Origin: Planctomycetota bacterium
GTDB lineage: Bacteria; Planctomycetota; Phycisphaerae; WQYP01
Direction: 5' to 3'
NCBI GenBank assembly: GCA_021809365.1
Contig: JAKBAC010000001.1
Location: 1-64,000, forward strand
Length of the DNA: 64,000 nt
The position numbers were made by a program, and so were the translations under genes. Numbering within the stretch: the first letter of the stretch is position 1; every line of letters begins with the position of its first letter. Shown in pieces: positions 24,027-32,818 of this stretch. Below the pieces are notes generated by a model. The model was not told the DNA's origin. It saw only the letters and a list, made by a program, of their open reading frames with translations, and ran no database searches.

Positions 24027-26993
24027 ATGATGCTGTCCATCATGGATGAACGACATATCTCATTGCCGGTACTTGCGGATGTATCCAGTCATCATGGCAG
24101 TGCCGCGGATATGGCGACCGCCCTGCGACGTCTGAATATCGGCGAGCTGCGTCTTACCGGCCATGATCGGCTCTTATACGCCACCGATGCGTCACTCTAT
24201 GAGGTACTGCCGCTGGGGGTCGTAATTCCAGAATCGGTGGAGCAGATTTCAACGCTGCTGGAATTTTGCAATCGTCAGCTTATCCCGGTGCTGCCGCGCG
24301 GTGGCGGCACAAGTCTGGCCGGGCAATGCGTCAACCGGGCGTTGGTTGTGGATTTATCGCCGCACTTTCGCACGCTGTGGGAAATCAACCCCACGCAACA
24401 GACATGTGTGGCCGCCGCCGGAATTACCATTGACCGGATCAATCAGGAGCTTGCCGCGACGGGATTTTTCTTCGCCCCCGACCCGGCCACGTCGGCACAG
24501 GCCGCATTGGGTGGCTGCATTGGCAATAATGCCGCCGGCGCGCGATCCATCCGCTATGGTCGCACCAGTGAAAATCTGGCCGGTGTGCAGGTGGTACTGA
24601 CCGATGGCCGAGTCCTCTGGCTATGCCCTGGTGCAGGGCGCAATGACCCCATCGCGCGGAAACTCGGCCGGCGGGTAGCCGCCGTCGTCCGGCAATATGC
24701 CGCTTTGATTCACGAACGATTTCCCAAACTGATCCGGCGCAACGCGGGCTATTCTCTGGATCTGATTCTCCGGCAATTGGATGCGGGCGTTGCTCCGGAG
24801 GATCTGGACTTGACCGCACTGATTTGCGGCAGCGAGGGGACGCTGGCGGTCATCACCGCGGCGCGGTTGAAATTGCGGCCAATTCCCGCAGCACGTGGTT
24901 TGGCGATTCTGGCGTTTAACAGCCTTGCGCAAGCCCTGGATCAACTGCCTGCTATTTTGAATACCCAACCCAGCGCGGTGGAACTGCTGGATGCAACGGT
25001 GTTGCAGGCGGCACAGGGGAATGCCGAGGCGCGGCGACAATTGGCCGTGCTGCCGCGCCTTGACGGACAACTCCCCGCCGCCATTTTGTATGTGGAATAT
25101 CAAGCTCAGCAGTCTCCCGCTGAACTCGACGCCCTGCTGGGCCATTCCGCTCTTGCGGCACCGGCATCGCGTATATTCCGCCAACCCGCTGAAATGACTC
25201 AGGCCTGGGCTTTGCGCAAAAGTGCCGAGGCTCTCCTCCACGCCCTGTCCAGCACCCGCAAGCCGATTACCTTCGTGGAGGATAATGCCATTCCCGTTGC
25301 GCGACTGGCGGAATTTATCCAACGTTTCAAGGGCATTGTGGAATCGCATGGTACCAGCGCCGCCTTTTACGCCCATGCTTCCGTCGGCGTGTTGCATGTC
25401 CGCCCCATGCTGAATTTGCATGAACCGGCGGATCAGCGGGCCATGCGCAATATTGCCCTGGAAACCGCCCGTCTGGCCCGTGACTGTGGAGGCGTGATGT
25501 CGGGGGAACATGGCGACGGGCGGGTGCGCGGACCGTTACTGCTGGAATATTTCGGCCCGGAACTTATGCGGGCCTTCGCCGAGATCAAAGCTATTTTTGA
25601 TCCGGCGGGAATTTTGAATCCGGGTATGATCGTCAATCCCGGCGACTTGGACAGCATCACCACCCATCTTCGCCAACAGGCGCAGCGACGTGTTACATGC
25701 CCGGAGGTGGAAACGTATTTTAATTACGCCGATCAGGAATCATTTTCCGGCGCGGTGGAAATGTGCAATGGGGCCGGCTTTTGTCGCAAGACATCCGGCG
25801 GCACGATGTGTCCATCGTATCGCGCAACACGTGATGAGCGACATTCTCCGCGCGGAAGGGCCAATGCGTTACGCGGCAGTATTTTGGGCACTTCCGATTG
25901 GCCGAACTGGACGGATGCCGAAACGTTGAAAACGCTCGATCTGTGCCTGTCGTGCAAAGCCTGCAAAACTGAATGCCCCAGCAGCGTGGATATCGCCCGG
26001 CTGAAAGCCGAATATCTGGCGCAGCGATACCGTGAAGTCGGGCCGCCGCTGGCCGCACGCGTGTTTGGCCATATTCGCACTCTCAATCGCGTCGGGGCCA
26101 TGTTGCCCAGCGCGGCCAACCGTCTCCAGAACTTTCCGCCGGCGCGCGGCTTGATTAATTACCTGCTGGGCCTGGCACCGCAACGTCAACTACCCCCTTT
26201 CTCAACACCTTTGACGAAACTTTTTCACAATGAATTGATTGCGGACAATCCGATGACGGGACCCAAAGTCGCGCTATTTGCCGATTGCTTTACCGCGTTT
26301 AATGAATCACACATCGGCGTGGCGGCCACGCGCGTTCTACAACGTCTGGGCTATCGCGTGGAGCTTATCAACAACGGCTGCTGCGGGCGAGCCATGATTT
26401 CCAACGGGCTTTTGGACATAGCGCTAACCACCATCCGAAAAACCCTGGCGGTTTTAGCCCCGGCGATAACCGATCCCGCTGTCACCGCCATCATCGTCTG
26501 CGAGCCATCGTGCCTTAGCGCCATGTTGGATGATTGGCAGACGTTGCGCAACATCGGCCCGCCGGAATTGCTTAGGCAACTGGCGCAAAAGGCCATCTCT
26601 CCAACCGATTTTGTGCAGCGTGGCTGGAATCAACATCCGAATCGCCCATCATCGGTCCACGGGCAAAATCAACGGGTTCTGTTTCATGGCCATTGCCACA
26701 CGAAGGCCTTGTGGGGCACGGGGGATGATGACGCATTGCTCAATCGCTTTACCAATGGAAACGCTTTAGTCTTGAACACCGGTTGCTGCGGAATGGCCGG
26801 CGGCTTTGGTTATACACAAGACCACTATGACTTATCGCTGAATATTTTCGGTCAGATGGAATTCGATCCGATCCGTCAAGCTCCCGCTGACGCCATTATT
26901 CTCGCGGACGGCACATCCTGCCGCCACCAGATCAATCATGCCGCCGGAAAACTGGTACGGCATCCCATTGAATGGCTAGCTGAATGCCTATAA
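24027..26993 (+). CDS. FAD-linked dehydrogenase fused to FeS/CCG domains (YdiJ / D-2-hydroxyacid dehydrogenase type)
   Basis: About 988 residues. N-terminal FAD_binding_4 domain (PRGGGTSLAGQCVN; DPATSAQAALGGCIGNNAAGARS), FAD-oxidase C domain (HVRPMLNLHEPADQR; MSGEHGDGRVRG), then two 4Fe-4S sites (a CNGAGFCRK region and CLSCKACKTECPS), then a GlpC/HdrB-like C-terminal part with two CCG motifs (NNGCCGRAM; NTGCCGMAGG). This is the architecture of E. coli YdiJ and related D-2-hydroxyglutarate/D-lactate dehydrogenases, cytoplasmic and about 1018 residues long. The exact 2-hydroxyacid is not known. The frame also has a GTG at 23946, but it would overlap the tRNA promoter; ATG 24027 is preferred. 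Confidence 0.85.
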   Translation: MMLSIMDERHISLPVLADVSSHHGSAADMATALRRLNIGELRLTGHDRLLYATDASLYEVLPLGVVIPESVEQISTLLEFCNRQLIPVLPRGGGTSLAGQCVNRALVVDLSPHFRTLWEINPTQQTCVAAAGITIDRINQELAATGFFFAPDPATSAQAALGGCIGNNAAGARSIRYGRTSENLAGVQVVLTDGRVLWLCPGAGRNDPIARKLGRRVAAVVRQYAALIHERFPKLIRRNAGYSLDLILRQLDAGVAPEDLDLTALICGSEGTLAVITAARLKLRPIPAARGLAILAFNSLAQALDQLPAILNTQPSAVELLDATVLQAAQGNAEARRQLAVLPRLDGQLPAAILYVEYQAQQSPAELDALLGHSALAAPASRIFRQPAEMTQAWALRKSAEALLHALSSTRKPITFVEDNAIPVARLAEFIQRFKGIVESHGTSAAFYAHASVGVLHVRPMLNLHEPADQRAMRNIALETARLARDCGGVMSGEHGDGRVRGPLLLEYFGPELMRAFAEIKAIFDPAGILNPGMIVNPGDLDSITTHLRQQAQRRVTCPEVETYFNYADQESFSGAVEMCNGAGFCRKTSGGTMCPSYRATRDERHSPRGRANALRGSILGTSDWPNWTDAETLKTLDLCLSCKACKTECPSSVDIARLKAEYLAQRYREVGPPLAARVFGHIRTLNRVGAMLPSAANRLQNFPPARGLINYLLGLAPQRQLPPFSTPLTKLFHNELIADNPMTGPKVALFADCFTAFNESHIGVAATRVLQRLGYRVELINNGCCGRAMISNGLLDIALTTIRKTLAVLAPAITDPAVTAIIVCEPSCLSAMLDDWQTLRNIGPPELLRQLAQKAISPTDFVQRGWNQHPNRPSSVHGQNQRVLFHGHCHTKALWGTGDDDALLNRFTNGNALVLNTGCCGMAGGFGYTQDHYDLSLNIFGQMEFDPIRQAPADAIILADGTSCRHQINHAAGKLVRHPIEWLAECL

Positions 26994-27517
26994 TCAAAAA
27001 GGATATGTCGCCGGCGGCGGTATTTATGAAACAAGCGGCAACGCGATACAACAACTTTCCACGCCAGTCGCTGTTTATCATCAGCTTATTTACGGCATGT
27101 GTGATTCTTGTGGCCATCTGGCCCTGGCTCCAAACGCTTGCACAGAAGATTGGATTGGAACCACCGCCGGGACATATCGCATGGCGGAGCGACAGAGTAC
27201 TTAGATCGGCGAAACAACACAGTATCACATCCGGGCGGCCAATACTCGTGGATTTCTGGGCCTCGTGGTGTCCGCCGTGCCGGCTCATGGATCGTGAAGT
27301 GTGGACGGATCCCAAAATCGCGGATTTCGTCAATGAGCACTTTGTTCCCGTCCGTGAAGATTTGGATACGCAGGCCGGAAAAGCCTGCGCCATCAAATTC
27401 GGCGTGCAGGTATTACCGACGATTTTGATACTCAATGCGCACGGGCAAATCGTCAAATCAGCGCAATCCATGAATCGTCGGGAGATGAGGCAATTTCTGA
27501 CCACAATTCCGAACTGA
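26984..27517 (+). CDS. membrane-anchored thioredoxin-like protein
   Basis: 177 residues. One hydrophobic anchor at about 30-50, then a thioredoxin fold exposed to the periplasm with WCPPC (C96, C99) and the cis-proline in VLPTILIL. The VDFWASWCPPCRLMDREVW and DLDTQAGK..IKFGVQVLPT pattern resembles the C-terminal domain of DsbD and small DsbD-gamma-like thioredoxins. It overlaps the preceding oxidoreductase by 10 nt, so the two are co-translated. Alternative ATGs at 27005 and 27026 are possible. It could supply electrons to the exported GPx (inference). Confidence 0.85.
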   Translation: MPIIKKDMSPAAVFMKQAATRYNNFPRQSLFIISLFTACVILVAIWPWLQTLAQKIGLEPPPGHIAWRSDRVLRSAKQHSITSGRPILVDFWASWCPPCRLMDREVWTDPKIADFVNEHFVPVREDLDTQAGKACAIKFGVQVLPTILILNAHGQIVKSAQSMNRREMRQFLTTIPN

Positions 27518-27520
27518 TGA

Positions 27521-28144
27521 TTATCGTGTAAAGGGGCGGATCACACCGATGACCACACCCTGAATTGTCACATCGGAATCCACATAGATCGGCCGCATGG
27601 CGCTGTTGGCGGGCTGAAGGCGCACACGATTTTTCTCACGGTATATCCGCTTAAGTGTTGCGGCACCATCGGCCAGCAGCGCTACGACGGTTTCGCCGTC
27701 GTGCGCGGTGGAGCGCTGTTCCACAATCACCAGATCGCCATCGGCGATATGATCTTCAATCATGGAATCTCCGCGAACCCGCAGAGCAAATGTTCCATAG
27801 CGGGAGGTGAACATATCTCCAAGGCTCACGGTGTCCCGATCCTCCACCGCTTCAATGGGGCGCCCCGCCGCGATGGAACCCGCCAGCGGGAAGTCCGTTG
27901 CCTGGCTGTGCCGATTCCACGGCTCAGGCAGCTTCACTGCCGGTCGCACTGTCAAAGAGCGAGCCTTGTGCGGCATCCGTTGAATAAGTTTTTTTCGTTC
28001 CAGCGCTTGAACGTGCTCGAACACGGTGACTTTGGACACGCCGAGCTGGTCGGCCAATTCCTGCATCGTCGGCGAATAACCCTGCCGAAGTCGATAGTCG
28101 CGGATAGCGGTAAGAATCGCCAGTTGCTTGGGCGTTGGTGTCAT
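27521..28144 (-). CDS. lexA: LexA repressor
   Basis: 207 residues. N-terminal winged helix (SPTMQELADQLGVSKVTVFEHVQALERK) and C-terminal S24 protease domain. The self-cleavage site is A93-G94 in SIAAGRP; catalytic residues are S127 (RGDSMIEDHI) and K165 (ATLKRIYRE). GGAGAG is placed 5 nt before the ATG. The recognition helix (VSKVTVFEHV) differs from the E. coli form, so the SOS box is probably different. Its first 221 nt are overlapped by the frame of the upstream gene. The stop lies 3 nt past the convergent thioredoxin gene. Confidence 0.93.
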   Translation of the reverse strand: MTPTPKQLAILTAIRDYRLRQGYSPTMQELADQLGVSKVTVFEHVQALERKKLIQRMPHKARSLTVRPAVKLPEPWNRHSQATDFPLAGSIAAGRPIEAVEDRDTVSLGDMFTSRYGTFALRVRGDSMIEDHIADGDLVIVEQRSTAHDGETVVALLADGAATLKRIYREKNRVRLQPANSAMRPIYVDSDVTIQGVVIGVIRPFTR

Positions 28145-28814
28145 AGGAACTCTCCATGGATTGTGATGGAATTACATTGGACGCTGTTGCGGGCGAGGCC
28201 GCCGAAGCGGCGCGATGACCCTCCATGGCCGCCGGGGGCGACTTTCCAATCGCGACTTTGCCGTGCGGAGTCAGTGTGGCCAGCACGGAATCGCCCGTCG
28301 CTTTGGTAAATCGCACCTGGGTGGATAGGGCATTGCGTCGCAAAGCCGCGTAGCGTGTAGCGCGTGTCCATGGCGAATACGCATCGTCCTGCCCACAGGT
28401 CGAACAGGCCTGCAGCAAATCCGGCCTCGCTTCGCTGCGATAGCGTCGCCCCGGATGAATACCGAGAAACACATCCCGAAGTTCCCGCATCAATAATTTC
28501 CAGGGGGACAACGCCTGTTCCGCTATTTCCTCGTCGCCCGGCAATTGCTGCGGACGATATTGGTGGCCATACCAGTCCACCACATATTCGCCTCCCGGAC
28601 CGAAACTGCACAGGGGCACTTCCATCCGTCGTAATGCCCGCGCCAGGGGCGATTCGCCATCGGCTGAAATCCGGCCCGTGCGGATACGATAAATTTTCAT
28701 TCCCGCCAGACCTACACCTATATGAGATCCGATGGCGGCATGTTGCGGCTGGGTAAGCAATTGCGGCGTGGCTGATGAAACGCGTAGCGGTGAATCTGCA
28801 CGATTGACGGTCAT
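27924..28814 (-). CDS. hypothetical protein overlapping the lexA start by 221 nt
   Basis: 296-codon frame starting at an ATG (28814) with a good AAGGAG about 10 nt upstream. The first 190 residues look like a real soluble protein (MKIYRIRTGRISADGESPLA; a basic RRYRSEARPDLLQ region; CSTCG). After about residue 200 the composition becomes low-complexity (AAMEGHRAASAASPATASN), then the frame runs into lexA in another phase. A long same-strand overlap is unusual. Either the true stop was lost by a small indel, or the tail is translated. A second frame ends in a TGA that overlaps the lexA ATG by 4 nt (ATGA), as expected if the original gene was coupled to lexA. No family recognised. Confidence 0.6.
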   Translation of the reverse strand: MTVNRADSPLRVSSATPQLLTQPQHAAIGSHIGVGLAGMKIYRIRTGRISADGESPLARALRRMEVPLCSFGPGGEYVVDWYGHQYRPQQLPGDEEIAEQALSPWKLLMRELRDVFLGIHPGRRYRSEARPDLLQACSTCGQDDAYSPWTRATRYAALRRNALSTQVRFTKATGDSVLATLTPHGKVAIGKSPPAAMEGHRAASAASPATASNVIPSQSMESSYDTNAQATGDSYRYPRLSTSAGLFADDAGIGRPARRVQSHRVRARSSAGTKKTYSTDAAQGSLFDSATGSEAA

Positions 28815-29069
28815 GGCACAGGACTCCTTTCCGTGTTAGGCCTACAGGCGCACCCGATATTGCCGTTATGCCGAATCGGGGCGATACACCCATCCTGGTG
28901 CTTCTTTATATCTTGTCGGAACATCACAGCCTTTACCTTTAATAAATCTGTAAGGCATCTGTTTGGATGATAGTATATCTAACATCTTACGAACGTCCAA
29001 GCCACACAACCGCACTTATATTGCTATTTGCGAAAATATATATCGTGTTTATACTGGCACAAAAGCGCG

Positions 29070-29096
29070 CCGACGCACTATCATATATTGCGTCGG
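29070..29096. terminator. hairpin, possible terminator or operator
   Basis: Perfect 8-bp stem (CCGACGCA / TGCGTCGG) with an 11-nt loop. On the plus strand it is followed by TCAAAAAAATG, and on the minus strand by GCGCGCTTTTGTG, a short T-run. It lies between two divergent genes, so a role as an operator is as likely as termination. Confidence 0.3.
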
Positions 29097-29153
29097 TCAA
29101 AAAAATGTGAAGAATCAAAAGTGTTTTGTGGAAACTTTTTGCTGATACCGAAG

Positions 29154-29159
29154 TATAAT
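29154..29159 (+). promoter_or_regulatory. -10 element upstream of the TPR protein gene
   Basis: TATAAT, consensus, 38 nt before the ATG at 29198. At 17 nt upstream the hexamer is GAAACT, a poor -35, so activation or another sigma factor may be needed. Confidence 0.35.
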
Positions 29160-29197
29160 GAAAGTGGGGAGATTGATAATTGAAAGGGGTTGCTACC

Positions 29198-31027
29198 ATG
29201 AGACCAGAAAATGTATATCGGATTGATCCTCACCGCCTCGGCTCTATGCGCCGCCATTGCGCCCATAAGAACCTGATCGGTGCCGCCGTTACCTGGCGCG
29301 GTGCGCTGATGCTCGCCGCGCTGGCCGCACTGTCCATCGGAGCCGGATCGCATAGCGCCATTGCGCAGGTCCAGGTGCAGAACGGCAATGCGCTGGACGC
29401 GAACAATCAGGTGGGTTCCGGCGGCAGCAATAATCCGATTCCCGGTTATGTTCCGCTGAATCCTAATGCGGTGGGTTACGCCAACTCGGCCACCGGCGCG
29501 TATAACTCGGTTCCGCGCGTTAACTACCAGGTAGTTCCGGTACCCCTGCCGGGCGGCGGTACCAGTTACGCCCGCATACCTCAACTCGGCCAATCCTCGT
29601 TCAATACATCGGTGCCGCCTTCCGCGATGGGGCTTTATAACGTCAACGCCATAAGTTCTGGAGTGCCAAGTACGGTTATGAATTCCGCGCTGGGGGCGAA
29701 TGGTCAGGGCTATCTGGTTCAATCCCAGTCGAACTTTGCCACCAATCCCTATTCACCCACCGCTGTGAATGGCCAGGCTTATCTGCCCCCGCCATATTCG
29801 CCGTCCAATACCATGCAAAATCCTGCCGGATTTTTGCCGGGAACAGGCCTTTCCGCCAACACCAATCCCGGTGAAAACGGCATTCCCGCAAACGCGACCG
29901 GCGGTGTGGTCGGGCAAATCAATCCGCTATTCGGACTGCGGCAAGTGCGGGTTCAGCAAGCCGTAACCGGCCAACTTCCCAACCCCTTTGGTATTACACC
30001 GGAGCGCAAGTCCGCCAAAGAAAATGATCAGTACAATTCATCTCGCAATGGGTCGTCGACCAACACCCAAAACGCACTGAATATCGGCACCAGCCGGATC
30101 ACGAATTCCCAGGCGATCAATGGCAACGCCAAAATCATCAAACCCACCCCACCCAACGGCAAGGCCGTGAATGGATCCATCGGAGGCCAAACGGCACCGG
30201 GACACATTGGCGGCGGCGGTTTGTATCAACAGTTATTGGCGGAGCTGGCGGGCGGCAAACCATCCAAAATCACCGCCCCCGGCCTGCCGGGGCAATCCGC
30301 CATCACGCAGACCAATTTATCTCCAAATCCCCACAAGCAAACCCTGGTCATTGATCCGATTACCGGCTTGCCCATTGCGCCGCTTACCGCGCAACGGCTG
30401 GTGGGCATTTCCAACAGCAATGGCCGCGGTTCGTCCTCAAATTCCTCGACCAATGGCAACATGTCCAATTCCACCGACATGCAGCTCCACGCCGGCTGGA
30501 ATATCAGTGCGTTGAATTCTCTGGCCGGCGGTACGCCCGGCAACTTCGGCCAGCTCATGCGGCAGGCCGAAGCGGATCAGAAAATCGGACGCTATGTCTC
30601 AGCCATTGAAAATTATCAAAGCGCTGTGCAGTTACAGCCGGGGAATCCGCTACCCCTGATCGGACAAGCCAACGCGGAACTTTCAGCCGGACTGTATCAG
30701 AGCGCCGCGTATAATCTCAAATTCGTATTCACGCGCCATCCGGAATTAACCGCGTTGCGGTACAACTTGTACGCCTTGCTGCCCAAATCAAGCCTTAACG
30801 CAGCGCATCAGCAGCTTCATACAATGTTCGGACAGAAAAATAATGTTGCCGCTTTTCTGCTGGCTTATCTCGATTTTCAGACGGGCCGCACTGTGGAACT
30901 CCAATCAACCTTAAATCAATGGGCGGCCTGGAAGAACAGCGGCTCATGGCCGGTGATTCTCAAGAAAGCGTGGATCAAGGCGGATGAACATCAAGCCGCC
31001 GGCGCAGCGGGATCGGGGAAACCGTGA
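29198..31027 (+). CDS. secreted, Asn/Gly/Ser-rich TPR protein of unknown function
   Basis: 609 residues from the ATG at 29198 (AAAGGGG about 9 nt upstream). A long basic N-region is followed by a hydrophobic signal segment (ALMLAALAALSIGAGSHSAIA). Residues about 60-440 are low-complexity, rich in N, G, S, P and Q, with recurring NPxG and YxPP phrases. The last 150 residues hold TPR-like helical repeats (ADQKIGRYVSAIENYQSAVQ; PLIGQANAELSAGLYQSAAY). It is probably periplasmic or surface-located. The stop overlaps the GTG start of the SpoIIE-type phosphatase by 4 nt (GTGA), so the two products are made together. Confidence 0.7.
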   Translation: MRPENVYRIDPHRLGSMRRHCAHKNLIGAAVTWRGALMLAALAALSIGAGSHSAIAQVQVQNGNALDANNQVGSGGSNNPIPGYVPLNPNAVGYANSATGAYNSVPRVNYQVVPVPLPGGGTSYARIPQLGQSSFNTSVPPSAMGLYNVNAISSGVPSTVMNSALGANGQGYLVQSQSNFATNPYSPTAVNGQAYLPPPYSPSNTMQNPAGFLPGTGLSANTNPGENGIPANATGGVVGQINPLFGLRQVRVQQAVTGQLPNPFGITPERKSAKENDQYNSSRNGSSTNTQNALNIGTSRITNSQAINGNAKIIKPTPPNGKAVNGSIGGQTAPGHIGGGGLYQQLLAELAGGKPSKITAPGLPGQSAITQTNLSPNPHKQTLVIDPITGLPIAPLTAQRLVGISNSNGRGSSSNSSTNGNMSNSTDMQLHAGWNISALNSLAGGTPGNFGQLMRQAEADQKIGRYVSAIENYQSAVQLQPGNPLPLIGQANAELSAGLYQSAAYNLKFVFTRHPELTALRYNLYALLPKSSLNAAHQQLHTMFGQKNNVAAFLLAYLDFQTGRTVELQSTLNQWAAWKNSGSWPVILKKAWIKADEHQAAGAAGSGKP

Positions 31028-32805
31028 CGCAATTTGAAACCTCGCAATCACACAATAACGCCGATGGCGATGCTGTGGCCGGAAATGTGAAAACAGCCGT
31101 GGAGTCCGGCACGCGCCTCACGGATTATATTGATGCGGCTACGCTGCAGGATATTCAGGACTCACTGGCGTCGGTCGCCCGGGTGAAGGCGACCATTCTC
31201 GATGCGCAGGGTGCGCCACTGACGCACACCACCGTGAGCAAGCGCTTTCAGGCCCGCTCGGCCGCGATCGCGGCATCGCACAGCGCCCGCGGCGATGCCG
31301 GGCTGGATCAACCGTTTTCCGCCCCGATAGTTGTCCGCGGAGAGCGCCTGGGCAGTATCGTCATTGAACCGGTGAAGGCCGCGCCGATTCGCTCCGCCAC
31401 CATCAACGATCTGGCTGAAAAACTTCAGCTTTCATCCCCGCAGGTTCGAACCATTATTGAAGCGGTGAACCAGGATTCCGTGGCGCAGCGGACGGCCAGC
31501 GTACAGTTTCTCTACCTTCTGGCCAACGCCATCGCCCGCATGTGCGAGCAGGAAATGCAGCTGCGCCGGCGCATTGTTGAATTATCCACCCTGTTCAATA
31601 TCTCCAACATGCTCACGGAAGCCCGTGGATTGCAGCAGACACTGGATCGTGTCACGTTCAGTGTGACACAGGCCTTGAACGTCAAGGCCTGCTCCCTGCG
31701 GCTGCTGGATGACCAGCGCGATGAGCTGGTGATAAAAAGCGTCTATAACCTCTCGGAAGGGTATCTGCGGAAAGGTCCGATTATGCTCCGCCAGAGCGGC
31801 ATTGATCGTGAAGCGCTGGAGGGCGGAGTGGTGTACGTGGCCGATATCGCGACGGATCCGAGAATCGTTTATCGCGATGATGGCCGCCAGGAGGGGATTG
31901 TTTCGGTACTATGCACCGCCCTGATTTACAAAGATCAGCCCATCGGCGTGCTGCGGGTCTACTCCGCCGAGCGCAAGGAGTTTTCTGATTTTGAAGTCAA
32001 GCTTTTACAGTCCATTTCCGGCCAGGCCGCCGCCGCCATTGAAAATGCGCGGCTGCAGCAGGAAACGGTGGAAAAGGAGCGACTGCAGCGACAGGTGCAG
32101 ATTGCCGCGGAAGTGCAACGGCGCATGATTCCCGCCGGCGCGCCGCATGTACCGGGATTCGACATTGCCGCGCTCTACGCTCCGTGCTTTGAACTCGGCG
32201 GCGATTTTTACGACTTTATACAATTCGGCGAATCAACGCTTGGCATAGCCGTGGCTGATGTCGTCGGAAAGGGGCTTCCCGCTTCGCTGTTAATGGCATC
32301 CGTGCGGGCCGCGATTCGCGCTTATGCCAGCGACATATACGATCTTGATGAAATTATCGCGCGCGTCAATCGCGCCATGGTCGCCGATACGCGCACCAAT
32401 GAGTTCATCACGCTCTGGTATGGCACGTTGAACTACGCCCGCAAACAATTGACGTATTGCGCCGCGGGGCACGATCCGGCGCTGATGGTACGCGATGGAC
32501 ATATTCAGGAACTGGGTGCCGGCGGAATGGTGCTGGGCGTCAATGCCGCGGAAGTATACAGCAAGGAAGTCATTGAACTGCGTCCGGGAGATTTGATTTT
32601 CATTTATACCGACGGACTAAGCGATGCGGTCACATTCAGCGGCGAAAAATTCGGGAAAGCTCGCGTGCGGGAAACGCTGCTGCGCTATCGGGATTTGTCC
32701 GCCGAGCAGATTTGTCAAAACATGATCTGGGAAACCCGACGTTTTGTGGGCCTCAATCGCCGCACCGATGATACCACCCTCGTGGCTGTCCGCGTTACAC
32801 AATGA
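31024..32805 (+). CDS. PocR-like sensor - GAF - SpoIIE/RsbU PP2C phosphatase
   Basis: 593 residues. Residues about 15-120 resemble a PocR ligand-binding domain (LTDYIDAATLQDIQDSLASV; ATILDAQGAPLTHTT). Residues about 185-345 are a GAF domain (ACSLRLLDDQRDELVIKSVY; ENARLQQETVEKERLQRQ linker). Residues about 365-590 are a SpoIIE/RsbU serine phosphatase (ELGGDFYDFIQFG; VADVVGKGLPASLLMA; IYTDGLSDAV; RTDDTTLVAV) with the metal-binding aspartates. RsbU proteins dephosphorylate anti-anti-sigma factors in partner-switching. No anti-sigma partner is present in the window. GTG start overlapping the TPR gene. Confidence 0.88.
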   Translation: MTQFETSQSHNNADGDAVAGNVKTAVESGTRLTDYIDAATLQDIQDSLASVARVKATILDAQGAPLTHTTVSKRFQARSAAIAASHSARGDAGLDQPFSAPIVVRGERLGSIVIEPVKAAPIRSATINDLAEKLQLSSPQVRTIIEAVNQDSVAQRTASVQFLYLLANAIARMCEQEMQLRRRIVELSTLFNISNMLTEARGLQQTLDRVTFSVTQALNVKACSLRLLDDQRDELVIKSVYNLSEGYLRKGPIMLRQSGIDREALEGGVVYVADIATDPRIVYRDDGRQEGIVSVLCTALIYKDQPIGVLRVYSAERKEFSDFEVKLLQSISGQAAAAIENARLQQETVEKERLQRQVQIAAEVQRRMIPAGAPHVPGFDIAALYAPCFELGGDFYDFIQFGESTLGIAVADVVGKGLPASLLMASVRAAIRAYASDIYDLDEIIARVNRAMVADTRTNEFITLWYGTLNYARKQLTYCAAGHDPALMVRDGHIQELGAGGMVLGVNAAEVYSKEVIELRPGDLIFIYTDGLSDAVTFSGEKFGKARVRETLLRYRDLSAEQICQNMIWETRRFVGLNRRTDDTTLVAVRVTQ

Positions 32806-32818
32806 GTCATTTACGGTC

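Larger units (their letters stand above)
28815..29197. other. AT-rich intergenic region, 383 bp
   Basis: Divergent region between the lexA-side gene and the secreted TPR protein. From about 28920 it is clearly richer in A and T than its surroundings. It holds an 8-bp stem hairpin (CCGACGCA at 29070-29077 with TGCGTCGG at 29089-29096) and a perfect TATAAT at 29154-29159. No coding frame of interest. Confidence 0.5.

Noticed and set aside
28141..28893. 250-codon minus-strand frame overlapping the gene upstream of lexA
   Set aside because: Its composition is unlike a protein for most of its length and it lacks a ribosome binding site; only its end (ATGA at the lexA start) is of interest as a possible original tail.
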